A stretch of 64,000 nt of DNA from positions 45,145-109,144 of the forward strand of contig NZ_SPQR01000011.1 in the NCBI RefSeq assembly GCF_004766055.1, in the 5' to 3' direction. Within the stretch, counting starts at the first letter, position 1. The number at the start of each line of letters is the position of its first letter. The translations under genes and the position numbers were made by a program. Shown piece after piece: positions 26,728 through 34,096 of this stretch. This stretch comes from Desulfosporosinus sp. Sb-LF (GTDB taxonomy: Bacteria > Bacillota > Desulfitobacteriia > Desulfitobacteriales > Desulfitobacteriaceae). The notes under the pieces were generated by a model, which made no database searches, was not told where the DNA came from, and saw only the letters and a list, made by a program, of their open reading frames with translations.

Positions 26728-26799
26728 TGGCGAGGAGTACGGGAGTTTCACCCGCCTACGCGGATTTAGAGTCCACGCGATCAATCCGATCTACCCCCC
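26728..26799 (-). tRNA. pylT: tRNA-Pyl (anticodon CUA), copy 1
   Basis: The 72-nt gene (with encoded CCA) has all hallmarks of bacterial tRNA-Pyl: acceptor GGGGGGT/ACTCCTC with two G-U pairs and discriminator G, only one base between acceptor and D stem, a 5-base D loop, a 6-bp anticodon stem (CGTGGA/TCCGCG), loop CTCTAAA with anticodon CTA, a 3-base variable loop and a T arm GCGGG/CCCGT. It decodes UAG and serves the mttB gene at 33.8-32.3 kb. Confidence 0.96.
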
Positions 26800-26969
26800 A
26801 TGTTTAGTTTCTAACGAAGCTTGCAATGCCAACATCAAAAACTGAGACAACTTTACCTAATCCGGGACGTCCCCAAAGCGTTTCGAGCCCAGAAATGACT
26901 AAATTTCATCACTTACTTAGGTAGACCGCCATACCTTAAACCTCCATGACCATTAACCAAATCGATTGT

Positions 26970-27683
26970 CTATGTTGTTGCTGGCTTGGCTTTGCCGAAT
27001 TTCAAGCGGCTATGAGGACAGGTTCGCTGCTCGGCACACATATCACACGTGATAGAGCAGGACATGTTCGACTTACTCAGTTTTTGTCCAATTGGAATAA
27101 GCAAGGTATGAGATTTTATCGGAGACATTAACATCGTGTCCCCTAAAGTCACACCAATTTCTCTTGCATCCAGCAGATTAAATAAGGTTTTCTGAGCTTC
27201 TAAGGGGATCTGAACCCCCCCTGGATATAAGCTATGACCTGACTGTAAACTGCGTTTTATCACTTGCTTGACTACCATCTCCCTTAATAATTCTAGGGAT
27301 TCATCAAGGGCGACTGTCCCGCAACCATCTAAGACCATCCCCTCCAGCATCTCGCCTACATCAAACAAACGAACTGATTCTGCTTCAAGGCGAGTGCCGA
27401 TGGTTTGGATTGCTATTAATACTTCGTGCGCCCCCTCAAAGAAAGCGGTGGAAGCCTGGAAAGGAAACTGATTTGCAAGCAGGATTTCTCCTGTACCCGT
27501 AACCTTCACCGGTACATACTCATAGATACAGCGAACGTCAATCAGTTCTAACGCTTTGAGTCGCATCTGTTCGATCACCGGCTTAAAATTCCGGCTCCGT
27601 TCAGAGTCCGCATTCGGCATACCAATCCGCCGATAAATTTCGGAAGTATCTAAGTTTATGTTTTTCCACTCAATTCGTTGCAT
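26970..27683 (-). CDS. MetH activation-domain-like protein with C-terminal cysteine cluster
   Basis: The 237-residue protein resembles the SAM-binding reactivation domain of B12-dependent methionine synthase (block LLANQFPFQASTAFFEGAHEVLIAIQTIGTRLEAE, then GMVLDGCGTVALDESLELL and HSLYPGGVQIPLEAQ, the last close to the R-x-S-x-G-Y-x-P region). The C-terminus ends in a cysteine set CSITCDMCAEQRTCPH (~residues 211-226), which could bind an iron-sulfur cluster or corrinoid. Standing between the methyl-THF methyltransferase and tRNA-Pyl, it may help reactivate the Co(II) corrinoid proteins; no RamA gene is in the window. Reactivation is inferred. Confidence 0.65.
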   Translation of the reverse strand: MQRIEWKNINLDTSEIYRRIGMPNADSERSRNFKPVIEQMRLKALELIDVRCIYEYVPVKVTGTGEILLANQFPFQASTAFFEGAHEVLIAIQTIGTRLEAESVRLFDVGEMLEGMVLDGCGTVALDESLELLREMVVKQVIKRSLQSGHSLYPGGVQIPLEAQKTLFNLLDAREIGVTLGDTMLMSPIKSHTLLIPIGQKLSKSNMSCSITCDMCAEQRTCPHSRLKFGKAKPATT

Positions 27684-27878
27684 ATAAACCTCCCCAATTT
27701 CAAACTTATAAGTTTCTTAATGTACCCTATATCTACTCCTTAGACCACGCTTTTCCCAAACTTTATTGGGAGTCGCTTCGATCTCCAATTCACCTCATCT
27801 AATACAATGAGTGTAGCCGATAAGTTGTTTTGTAGAAATATCGGTGCCGGTATATTTTTCCGAATTCGTTTTACTTAA

Positions 27879-27917
27879 GGAGCATCCTCTTTGTCTTATT
27901 TGAGAAGAGGATGCTCC
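27879..27917. terminator. Strong hairpin after the methyl-THF methyltransferase gene
   Basis: A perfect 13-bp stem (GGAGCATCCTCTT with AAGAGGATGCTCC) with a 13-nt loop stands 12 bp past the stop at 27930. The U-tract is better on the plus side (ATATTTTT), so efficiency on the minus strand is uncertain; a partial terminator or RNA end-protecting hairpin is possible. Confidence 0.65.
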
Positions 27918-27929
27918 CATATTTTTATT

Positions 27930-28727
27930 CTACATCTCGAATTGTTTGTTACGATAGGCTTTAAGATATTTGGCACAATAGTCATCCCGACCAGCCAGTG
28001 TTTCTGCCGTGATCAAACTCGCCATCATCATTTTATCCAAAGGGTTAATAATCAGCCCATCTAACCCTTTGCCAATAGCCATAATCGCAAAGGCATGATT
28101 CATGAATTTTCTCTCCGGAAGGCCATAGGATATATTAGATAGCCCACACATCGTGTGAACTCCTTTGAATCGCGTCATAATGGCTTCAACGGAGTTAATG
28201 AATTCTACAGCGAACGTGCTGTTTACGGAGATCGGTTGTACCAACGGATCTACATAAATGTGGTCAAGCGGCACATTGTTTTGGACGAGCCCATTTATGA
28301 GCTTATCGGCAATTCTCAACCGGTCATCCATCGTTTCAGGCATTCCTTCATCACTCATGCAAAGCGCTACAACTTTTAAATCTGTGCCTGCAACAACAGG
28401 AATCAACGCATCATAACGCACCTTTTCTAGAGATATGGAATTAATCATCGCAATGCCTTTATGAACGGACAAGGCAGCTTCAATCGCCTTTGGATCTGGG
28501 CTGTCTATACAACAAGGTGCGTCAACAACGTCTTGAACCGTTTTAACAAGCCATTGCAGGCATTCTAGTTCCTTGCCAACAAAGATACCTGCGTTAACAT
28601 CAATGTAATTTGCCCCAGCCACGAACTCATCCTTCGCCACCTTTTGAATGTATTCAACATCTTGTGCTTTGATGGCCTCACCAATGGTCTTACGACTAGC
28701 ATTAATTAATTCTCCTACAATGAGCAT
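27930..28727 (-). CDS. methyltetrahydrofolate:corrinoid methyltransferase (MtgA-like)
   Basis: The 265-residue TIM-barrel (pterin-binding) protein moves a methyl group between a corrinoid protein and tetrahydrofolate. Family blocks: LIVGELINASRKTIGEAI, GANYIDVNAGI (pterin-binding Asp/Asn), CCIDSPDPKAIEAAL, INSISLEK, IYVDPLVQPIS and GLSNISYGLP. This matches AcsE/MtgA rather than MtaA-type enzymes. In Desulfitobacterium, MtgA works with MtgB and MtgC in glycine betaine demethylation, and here a corrinoid protein and an MtgB-like gene lie just upstream. It links the methylamine/betaine block to the folate branch of the Wood-Ljungdahl pathway. Confidence 0.85.
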   Translation of the reverse strand: MLIVGELINASRKTIGEAIKAQDVEYIQKVAKDEFVAGANYIDVNAGIFVGKELECLQWLVKTVQDVVDAPCCIDSPDPKAIEAALSVHKGIAMINSISLEKVRYDALIPVVAGTDLKVVALCMSDEGMPETMDDRLRIADKLINGLVQNNVPLDHIYVDPLVQPISVNSTFAVEFINSVEAIMTRFKGVHTMCGLSNISYGLPERKFMNHAFAIMAIGKGLDGLIINPLDKMMMASLITAETLAGRDDYCAKYLKAYRNKQFEM

Positions 28728-28892
28728 TTCATTTCCTCCTCATGTGTGATCAATCCTGATTCCCTTTCAACCCTGTTTACGAAGATTTGACAGCAACTTC
28801 TATGAAAGGCATCGTTGTTGTTAATAACAATAGACTATACAAAACCGAGTTCTACGGCCAGAAAGGTAAGTTCTGCAAGTTAAAACAATATA

Positions 28893-29534
28893 TTAGACTT
28901 TAGACGCCAGAAGTTGCTTACAAAGCTCTACCGCCGAGCCAGCGTCCGGTGCATACCCGTCCGCTCCGATAGTGTCAGCGTAATCCTTTGAAACAGGTGC
29001 TCCCCCGATAATCACCTTAATTTTATCTCTAAGGCCGTTTTCTTTTAACAACTCGATGATATCCTTCATAGCTGGCATGGTTGTGGTTAAAAGCGCCGAC
29101 AAGGCAATAATATCAGGTTCATGCTTAATACTAGCGTCAATAAAGTCTTCGGCAGAAATATCTACTCCCATATTTATCACTTCAAAGCCGCCACTTTCGA
29201 CCAGCATACTAACTAGGTTTTTACCGATATCGTGGAGATCCCCTTTTACCGTTCCAATCAGAATCCTCCCATTGCTTTTTTGGTCGGCTACAGCAATTAA
29301 CGGTTTAACTATCTCTAGCCCGCCACTCATACTCTTCGCAGACATGAGCACTTCTGGCACATACATATCTCCAGCCTTAAAGCGAACTCCCACTACATCC
29401 ATTCCTGCAATTAAGCCCTCGCTCACAATTTCCAACGGGTTATTTCCCGCTGCGATAAGACTCGTAACTTGATTCTTGACCTGGTCCCTCTGGCCTGCAA
29501 TAACACTTTGTGCAAGTTCCGCATAAGTTACCAT
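28893..29534 (-). CDS. methyl-accepting corrinoid protein (MtgC/MttC-like)
   Basis: The 213-residue protein has a helical cap domain (~1-85) and a Rossmann B12-binding domain. The cobalt-ligand histidine lies in GTVKGDLHDIGKNLVSMLV (D-x-H-x-x-G, His near residue 104), with later SALLTTTMPAMKD and VIIGGAPVS blocks. It carries the methyl group from a substrate methyltransferase (the MttB-family genes upstream) to the methyl-THF methyltransferase encoded 165 bp downstream. RBS AGAGGAGG precedes the ATG. Confidence 0.88.
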   Translation of the reverse strand: MVTYAELAQSVIAGQRDQVKNQVTSLIAAGNNPLEIVSEGLIAGMDVVGVRFKAGDMYVPEVLMSAKSMSGGLEIVKPLIAVADQKSNGRILIGTVKGDLHDIGKNLVSMLVESGGFEVINMGVDISAEDFIDASIKHEPDIIALSALLTTTMPAMKDIIELLKENGLRDKIKVIIGGAPVSKDYADTIGADGYAPDAGSAVELCKQLLASKV

Positions 29535-29699
29535 TACAAATTACCTCCTCTTTTAAAAATACTTAAATCTGGTTTACCAATTCGCATTGACTTCCTTAAC
29601 CTGGATGAAAGGTCTTTATATAAAGCTTGCTATTCCGCCAAATGGATAAAACAAGCATTATTTCGTATAGATTTCCTACATACGGTCCCCGTAGTCTTA

Positions 29700-29880
29700 A
29701 ACCACGGATATCTTCAATTCCAAATGATAATCGATGATACCGACGTTATCCATGACCAAGTGCGCGAGTTCTTCTAATCGTTGTTGTCCCCGATACTCTG
29801 AGACAGTCATTTTAGCTAGTGATCCCTTTGAAACACATCTCTTACAGTACTTCACTGGCGTTAAGTAATATTTCATTCTG
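29700..29880 (-). pseudogene. Decayed, internally deleted copy of pylSc
   Basis: Three separate stretches match pylSc: about 29710-29790 (compare 26095-26175), about 29798-29832 (compare 26400-26440) and about 29848-29890 (compare the 5' end, 26640-26715). The intervening coding sequence is missing and the frame is broken. Like the intact gene it lies directly downstream of a tRNA-Pyl, so a pylT-pylSc unit was duplicated and only its tRNA survived. Confidence 0.8.
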
Positions 29881-29898
29881 CTTACCCTCTGGATTAAT

Positions 29899-29970
29899 TG
29901 GCGAGGAGTACGGGAGTTTCACCCGCCTACATGAATTTAGAGTCCACGCGATCAATCCGATCTACCCCCC
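29899..29970 (-). tRNA. tRNA-Pyl (anticodon CUA), copy 2
   Basis: Identical to copy 1 except in the 3' half of the anticodon stem. Copy 1 has TCCGCG; here it is TTCATG. All six pairs with CGTGGA remain possible (C-G, G-U, U-A, G-C, G-U, A-U), so the tRNA is probably functional though with a weaker stem. CCA is encoded. It lies downstream of the mttB operon, with a hairpin at about 30041-30104 between; no clear promoter of its own was seen. Confidence 0.92.
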
Positions 29971-30040
29971 ATGTGTAGCTCCGCCTAGAAAATGCGTAGG
30001 TTGCTAATGGTCTGATGCGAAAATAAAGTATATTTTTCTT

Positions 30041-30104
30041 GTTACAGGAGGGCAGGCTCCCTAATTTCGATAATCTACGGATTGTCCTGTCCTCCTGGTG
30101 TAAC
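30041..30104 (-). terminator. Imperfect hairpin between the MtgB-like gene and tRNA-Pyl copy 2
   Basis: GTTAC-AGGAGG-CAGG (30041-30055) pairs with CCTG-CCTCCT-GTAAC (30086-30104) with two small bulges. It could end the mttB operon transcript or be a processing site before the tRNA. No T-run follows on the minus strand. Confidence 0.4.
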
Positions 30105-30181
30105 CCCATTCTTAAATAGATGGTGCGAGGATTGCTTCCATACAACGATGGACATCTCATCCGGCAATGGTCAATCTGTAC

Positions 30182-31600
30182 TTACATCAATGATCTTTTT
30201 GCATCAGCAATAACCTTTGCAAATTCTTTTTCGACTTCGACACCTAAAGGCGCCGGTTGATGAGTAGCCACTAAATTCTTGGCTTTTTCTTTTGCTACAT
30301 CCTCGACTTTCTGGCCTTTAATGGCCCATTGTTCGAATGTTTGTCTCTGGCTAATGGTTGGTACCCATAATTCCCCAGATCGCAGATATTTCCTGGTATG
30401 TTTATGACCGAGAAAATTATCGTGGTTTTCTACTATTTCGGCTATAACATCAACCGCCAGGTTCTCTTCGTTAACTTCAAATTCTCTTATGGTTCTTTGA
30501 ACCACCGAAGAAATCTCATCATCCATGACCAGCATGGTGTAACACTCCACCAAGGCATTATCTAGTGAACCAGCCGATCCGATGATGTCACTGCCAGCAA
30601 GAGCTTCCATTAAGGCGTTGTAAAGGTGTTCATACCCGCTCTGCATATCTGCAATCTTGGAGCTTCCACAATATCCACCGGGAGCAACAGGGATATGATA
30701 GTAACGTCCTAATTGATTCAGTCCCGCAGACATCATACCCATTTCAGGCATTGCCCATAATCCAAGACCTGTCCTCATATCCATAAATGTCGCACGTGAG
30801 GACATTGTTAAGGGACAGCCGGGTTTGAAAAGCTGCGCCGCGATCACGCCGGCCAGGATTTCCGCATTGTGCATAGCAACGAGACCATTCATGCTCATCG
30901 GACCAGTAGCACCCATTTGTGGACAAGGCTCCACGCCTAACGGCAGACCCGCTTCCACCACATCTAACAGTGCTTCCGCTGGTCCAAATCCATATTCCAA
31001 GGGGCTGACCGGCGAAACAGGTAAAGTGGCCAAAGGTTTTTCCATGAGAGCCTTTTCGCTGCCTGCCGCTGCCACCAACAGTTCTTTAATAAATTTCAAT
31101 TCCCGTGAGGACTCCACACAGATACTCAGGGGTTTGGAAGTATTACGCAAACAGGTAGCCGTCTCAACCGTCAGAATTATTTCCTGAGGAACGTCCCTGG
31201 GAAAGAGGGGTGAAATAATATCGATATTGTCCAGGGCATCCGCCAAGCGGGTAATATCCTCCAAATCCTTGAGTAGGGCATCCCTGCGTTTTCCGCTCTC
31301 TATATCAATCACAGACGGAGCGCCAACCAATGTCTGACAGTAAGCTTTTTTACTGCCGATTTCCAATCGATGCAGGTCATTTCTGCCATGGAGATTGAAA
31401 ACAGCTGGTACAGTTTTCATCCCTTTATCAATAACATCTTGAGTAAAAAGAATTCTGTTACCCTTTTCAATGCAGCCGTGATCTAAAAGTAGTGTCCGGA
31501 ACCTTTTTGAACTAGTACTAATCCCCACTCTTTTTAGGAGATCAAGGCTTGCTTCGTGAACCTGCAAAAGTTGCACCTCAGAATAGTAATCAAATCTCAT
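30182..31600 (-). CDS. MttB-family corrinoid methyltransferase without pyrrolysine (MtgB-like)
   Basis: The 472-residue protein belongs to the trimethylamine methyltransferase superfamily, but the residue at the pyrrolysine position is encoded by a sense codon: APGGYCGSSKIADMQSGYE stands where MttB has GG-Pyl-xDSK. Such members demethylate quaternary amines; MtgB of Desulfitobacterium uses glycine betaine. Family blocks include GATGPMSMNGLVAMHNAEILAG and RATFMDMRTG. It shares an operon with mttB and its corrinoid protein (35 bp downstream), and the MtgA-like and second corrinoid genes follow. Glycine betaine or a related betaine is the likely substrate; this is inference from context. Confidence 0.8.
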   Translation of the reverse strand: MRFDYYSEVQLLQVHEASLDLLKRVGISTSSKRFRTLLLDHGCIEKGNRILFTQDVIDKGMKTVPAVFNLHGRNDLHRLEIGSKKAYCQTLVGAPSVIDIESGKRRDALLKDLEDITRLADALDNIDIISPLFPRDVPQEIILTVETATCLRNTSKPLSICVESSRELKFIKELLVAAAGSEKALMEKPLATLPVSPVSPLEYGFGPAEALLDVVEAGLPLGVEPCPQMGATGPMSMNGLVAMHNAEILAGVIAAQLFKPGCPLTMSSRATFMDMRTGLGLWAMPEMGMMSAGLNQLGRYYHIPVAPGGYCGSSKIADMQSGYEHLYNALMEALAGSDIIGSAGSLDNALVECYTMLVMDDEISSVVQRTIREFEVNEENLAVDVIAEIVENHDNFLGHKHTRKYLRSGELWVPTISQRQTFEQWAIKGQKVEDVAKEKAKNLVATHQPAPLGVEVEKEFAKVIADAKRSLM

Positions 31601-31635
31601 CTTTCTACCTCCATTTTCTATTGGCCGTCATTCAA

Positions 31636-32289
31636 TTACCCAGCCGACACTCCCAAAAGCCGTTTGGCAACATCGACAGCCACCGAAGCATCTTCAGCAT
31701 ATCCATCGGCTCCAATAGTATCAGCCCAATTCTGGTTAATTGGTGCACCGCCGATCATGACCTTAACTTTTTTTCTGAGACCTTCTTCTTCCAGAAGTTC
31801 AACAATTTCCTTCTGTCGCCCAACAGTCGTTGTCAGAAGCGCAGAAATTCCAATAATGTCGGGCTTGAAATCCAGGGTTTGCTCAATAAACTTTTTGGCG
31901 GGAACGTCAATCCCTAAGTCCAACACCTCAAATCCTGCCGTCTTCAACATCATTATTACAATATTTTTGCCAATTTCATGTAAATCGCCTTGAACTGTTC
32001 CCATCAGCACTCGTCCTAAAAACTCCCTTTTTTGACCAGCCATTAGCGGTTCTATTACTTTGATTCCCGCATCCATGGCTTTAGCACCTAACAATAAATC
32101 TGGTAAGAAGTAGGTTCCGTTACCAAACAAGGCACCTACTGCCTGAATTCCTTTGGTGAGGCCCTCATTGATGACCACAAGAGGTTCGATCCCAGCTGCA
32201 ACTGCTTTTCCAGTCCACTCTATTACCTGCGCGTCGTCGCCTTCTTGAACACCTTCAATAATCTTTTTTAAAATCTCTTCATCAGCCAT
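31636..32289 (-). CDS. mttC: trimethylamine corrinoid protein (MttC-like)
   Basis: The 217-residue B12 protein has a helical N-terminal cap and the base-off histidine motif in GTVQGDLHEIGKNIVIMML, followed by VLDLGIDVPAKKF, ISALLTTTVGRQKEIVELL and VMIGGAPINQNWADTIGADGYAEDA. It lies 42 bp downstream of the pyrrolysine-type mttB, the usual partner order, and probably receives the methyl group from trimethylamine. It could also serve the MtgB-like enzyme encoded next. Confidence 0.88.
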   Translation of the reverse strand: MADEEILKKIIEGVQEGDDAQVIEWTGKAVAAGIEPLVVINEGLTKGIQAVGALFGNGTYFLPDLLLGAKAMDAGIKVIEPLMAGQKREFLGRVLMGTVQGDLHEIGKNIVIMMLKTAGFEVLDLGIDVPAKKFIEQTLDFKPDIIGISALLTTTVGRQKEIVELLEEEGLRKKVKVMIGGAPINQNWADTIGADGYAEDASVAVDVAKRLLGVSAG

Positions 32290-32331
32290 GGTAATCCCTC
32301 CCGTTTTTCCCCTTTTATAGGGCGTCTACAA

Positions 32332-33810
32332 TTATTCTTTTTCCGCGGCATATTCTTTTTCCGCTTCCTCAACGATATCCCTAATGACTTGCATAATACT
32401 TTCGGCCAATGGCAGAGGAGTATGATTGTTCAAGATGAAGTTGGCCTCAGCGTACGCCCGGTCAGTCAAATTCGTCTCTCCATCAATCACCCAGGTTTCC
32501 CGCATGGATCGGTCAAACAATTTGGTATGGGACTGTTCTTTCTTAAAATGATCAAAGGTATGCTGATGACTGACAAACTCACCGCCAGGACCAATCTCCT
32601 TGATTATGTCCACAGCCATGTTTTCATCAGAGACGTTAATTCCACCCAGAACCTTCCTAATCATCTTAAATATTTCGTTATCCATTACAAATTGAGCAAA
32701 GTCAAAGGTCATTCCCATGTCGAGCATGCCCGCTCCGTAGATCAGATTCGCGCCACCCTGGGCAGCGAGGAGACCTGTCAGAGTTTTTTCATGAGAAGCT
32801 TGAGCATCGGGTATTTTACTGTCTGCCTATCCGCCAGCTACAAAACTTGGCAAATTATAATATTGGGCCATCCTAGCCACAGCCGCGCTGATCATCCCCA
32901 ACTCAGGGGAACCTACAGGCGCCGTAGTGTGCCGCATATCCATGATCGTTGTTGAACACCCGTAAATGCAGGGTGCTCCTTTGCAAGCTAATTGGCTGAG
33001 AATGATAGCACTCAATACTTCTGCGTTATGCGTTACCAACGTTCCCCCTAGAGTTACTGGCGAAGTAGCACCCGCCAGTGCCATAGAGATAATGTTGACC
33101 GGAATTCCTGCCCTCGCTGCTTCAATCAGCACGTCCGTGCATTCCGGAATTAGCTTGAGCAAACTGGTCGGACAGACGTTGAAACTGATTATCGGTCGTT
33201 CCTTTAATTGATCCCGCCCACCAGCCACCGCCGCCGCCATAGCAATCAATTTTCGCGCGTTTCTCACCCCATCAGCGCCGATGAAAAAGTGTTTGCTGGT
33301 GTTGGGGAAAATTGCTTCCGCATTATGCAACGCCTGAACTGGACCCGGGAAATCCTGTGCCACCACCGCACGATAGCTAATATCCATTTCCGAAAGATAA
33401 TCGCTCATCTTAGCCGCATTGGCGACATCTTGCTTATTGCTACGACGATATTTTCTGGTAACCGGATCGATTACATTAACCCCTTCACCGAAATTAACAA
33501 ATCCCACCCGGTTGCTTTCCAAGATATAATCTTTCTTTGGGTCCCTAGCGGCAAGCAAAATAGTACTCGGCGCTGAGCGGACCGCTTCTTCAACAATATA
33601 TGGAGGAATTTTCACGATGTTTGATTTTGCATCAACCGTGGCCCCTGCAGCACAAAATATCTCTTGTGCTTCCTTGCTATCCACTCGCACTCCTACATGC
33701 TGTAACACATCGAGAGTCGCGCAATGAATAGCATAAAGCTCATCCTGTGAAAAGACATTGACTCCAAAACCGCCCATCATAGTAAAGCTGGCATGTGCAT
33801 TCCTTGACAT
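32332..33810 (-). CDS. mttB: trimethylamine methyltransferase with in-frame UAG (pyrrolysine)
   Basis: One frame runs from ATG 33810 (behind GGAGG) to 32332, interrupted only by TAG at 32829-32827 (codon 328). Read through, it gives a 492-residue MttB. The residues around the amber codon are [22 protein letters not shown], exactly the GG-Pyl-xDSK active-site context of MttB, and the sequence after the codon continues the family ([44 protein letters not shown]). Pyrrolysine forms the adduct with the methylamine before transfer to the corrinoid protein. The complete pyl operon and two tRNA-Pyl genes lie 6 kb downstream. Preceded by a sigma-54 promoter and upstream palindrome. An ordinary gene caller would split it in two. 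Confidence 0.94.
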
Positions 33811-33872
33811 TCTTTAACCTCCGTTCTAATTTTTTTCGATCAGCAACAATTGCTATCTACGTCCTAATTCTA

Positions 33873-33889
33873 TTGCAAGAGTTATACCA
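33873..33889 (-). promoter_or_regulatory. Sigma-54 promoter of the mttB-mttC operon
   Basis: The minus strand reads TGGTATAACTCTTGCAA: GG and GC exactly 10 bp apart as required, with TTGC at -12. About 63 bp upstream of the mttB ATG. The activator gene is adjacent, and an inverted repeat lies 180 bp upstream of the GC. Confidence 0.72.
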
Positions 33890-34030
33890 GCAAATAAACC
33901 TTTGTGAATTTTTTCGGATAAAGTCTTGGTACATCCCTGAATCGCTGGATTTTCTTATCTCTTCCATTAAATCGTTCCACATTAATGATTCTCTCTGACC
34001 TATGCGTCTTTCGTTAAGGTAAAAATTAAA

Positions 34031-34081
34031 AGCAGTGTAAAAATATGTAGCATTATTTTTGCTACATATTTTTACACTGCT
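34031..34081 (-). promoter_or_regulatory. Perfect 22-bp inverted repeat, candidate activator site (UAS 1)
   Basis: Arms AGCAGTGTAAAAATATGTAG-CA (34031-34052) and their exact complement (34060-34081) flank a 7-nt spacer. The inner 17-mer AGTGTAAAAATATGTAG shares the pattern AGTGTAnnAWATnGTAG with two other inverted repeats at 39.90 and 42.29 kb, each also 180 bp upstream of a sigma-54 promoter. Being just past the stop of the regulator gene it may double as a terminator. Confidence 0.68.
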
Positions 34082-34096
34082 TCACTAATTTAAAAA

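Noticed and set aside
29927..30160. 77-codon frame across tRNA-Pyl copy 2
   Set aside because: It overlaps the tRNA and a hairpin and has no similarity to any known protein.
32332..32727. Apparent separate 131-residue gene downstream of mttB
   Set aside because: It is the 3' part of mttB after the in-frame UAG, not an independent gene.
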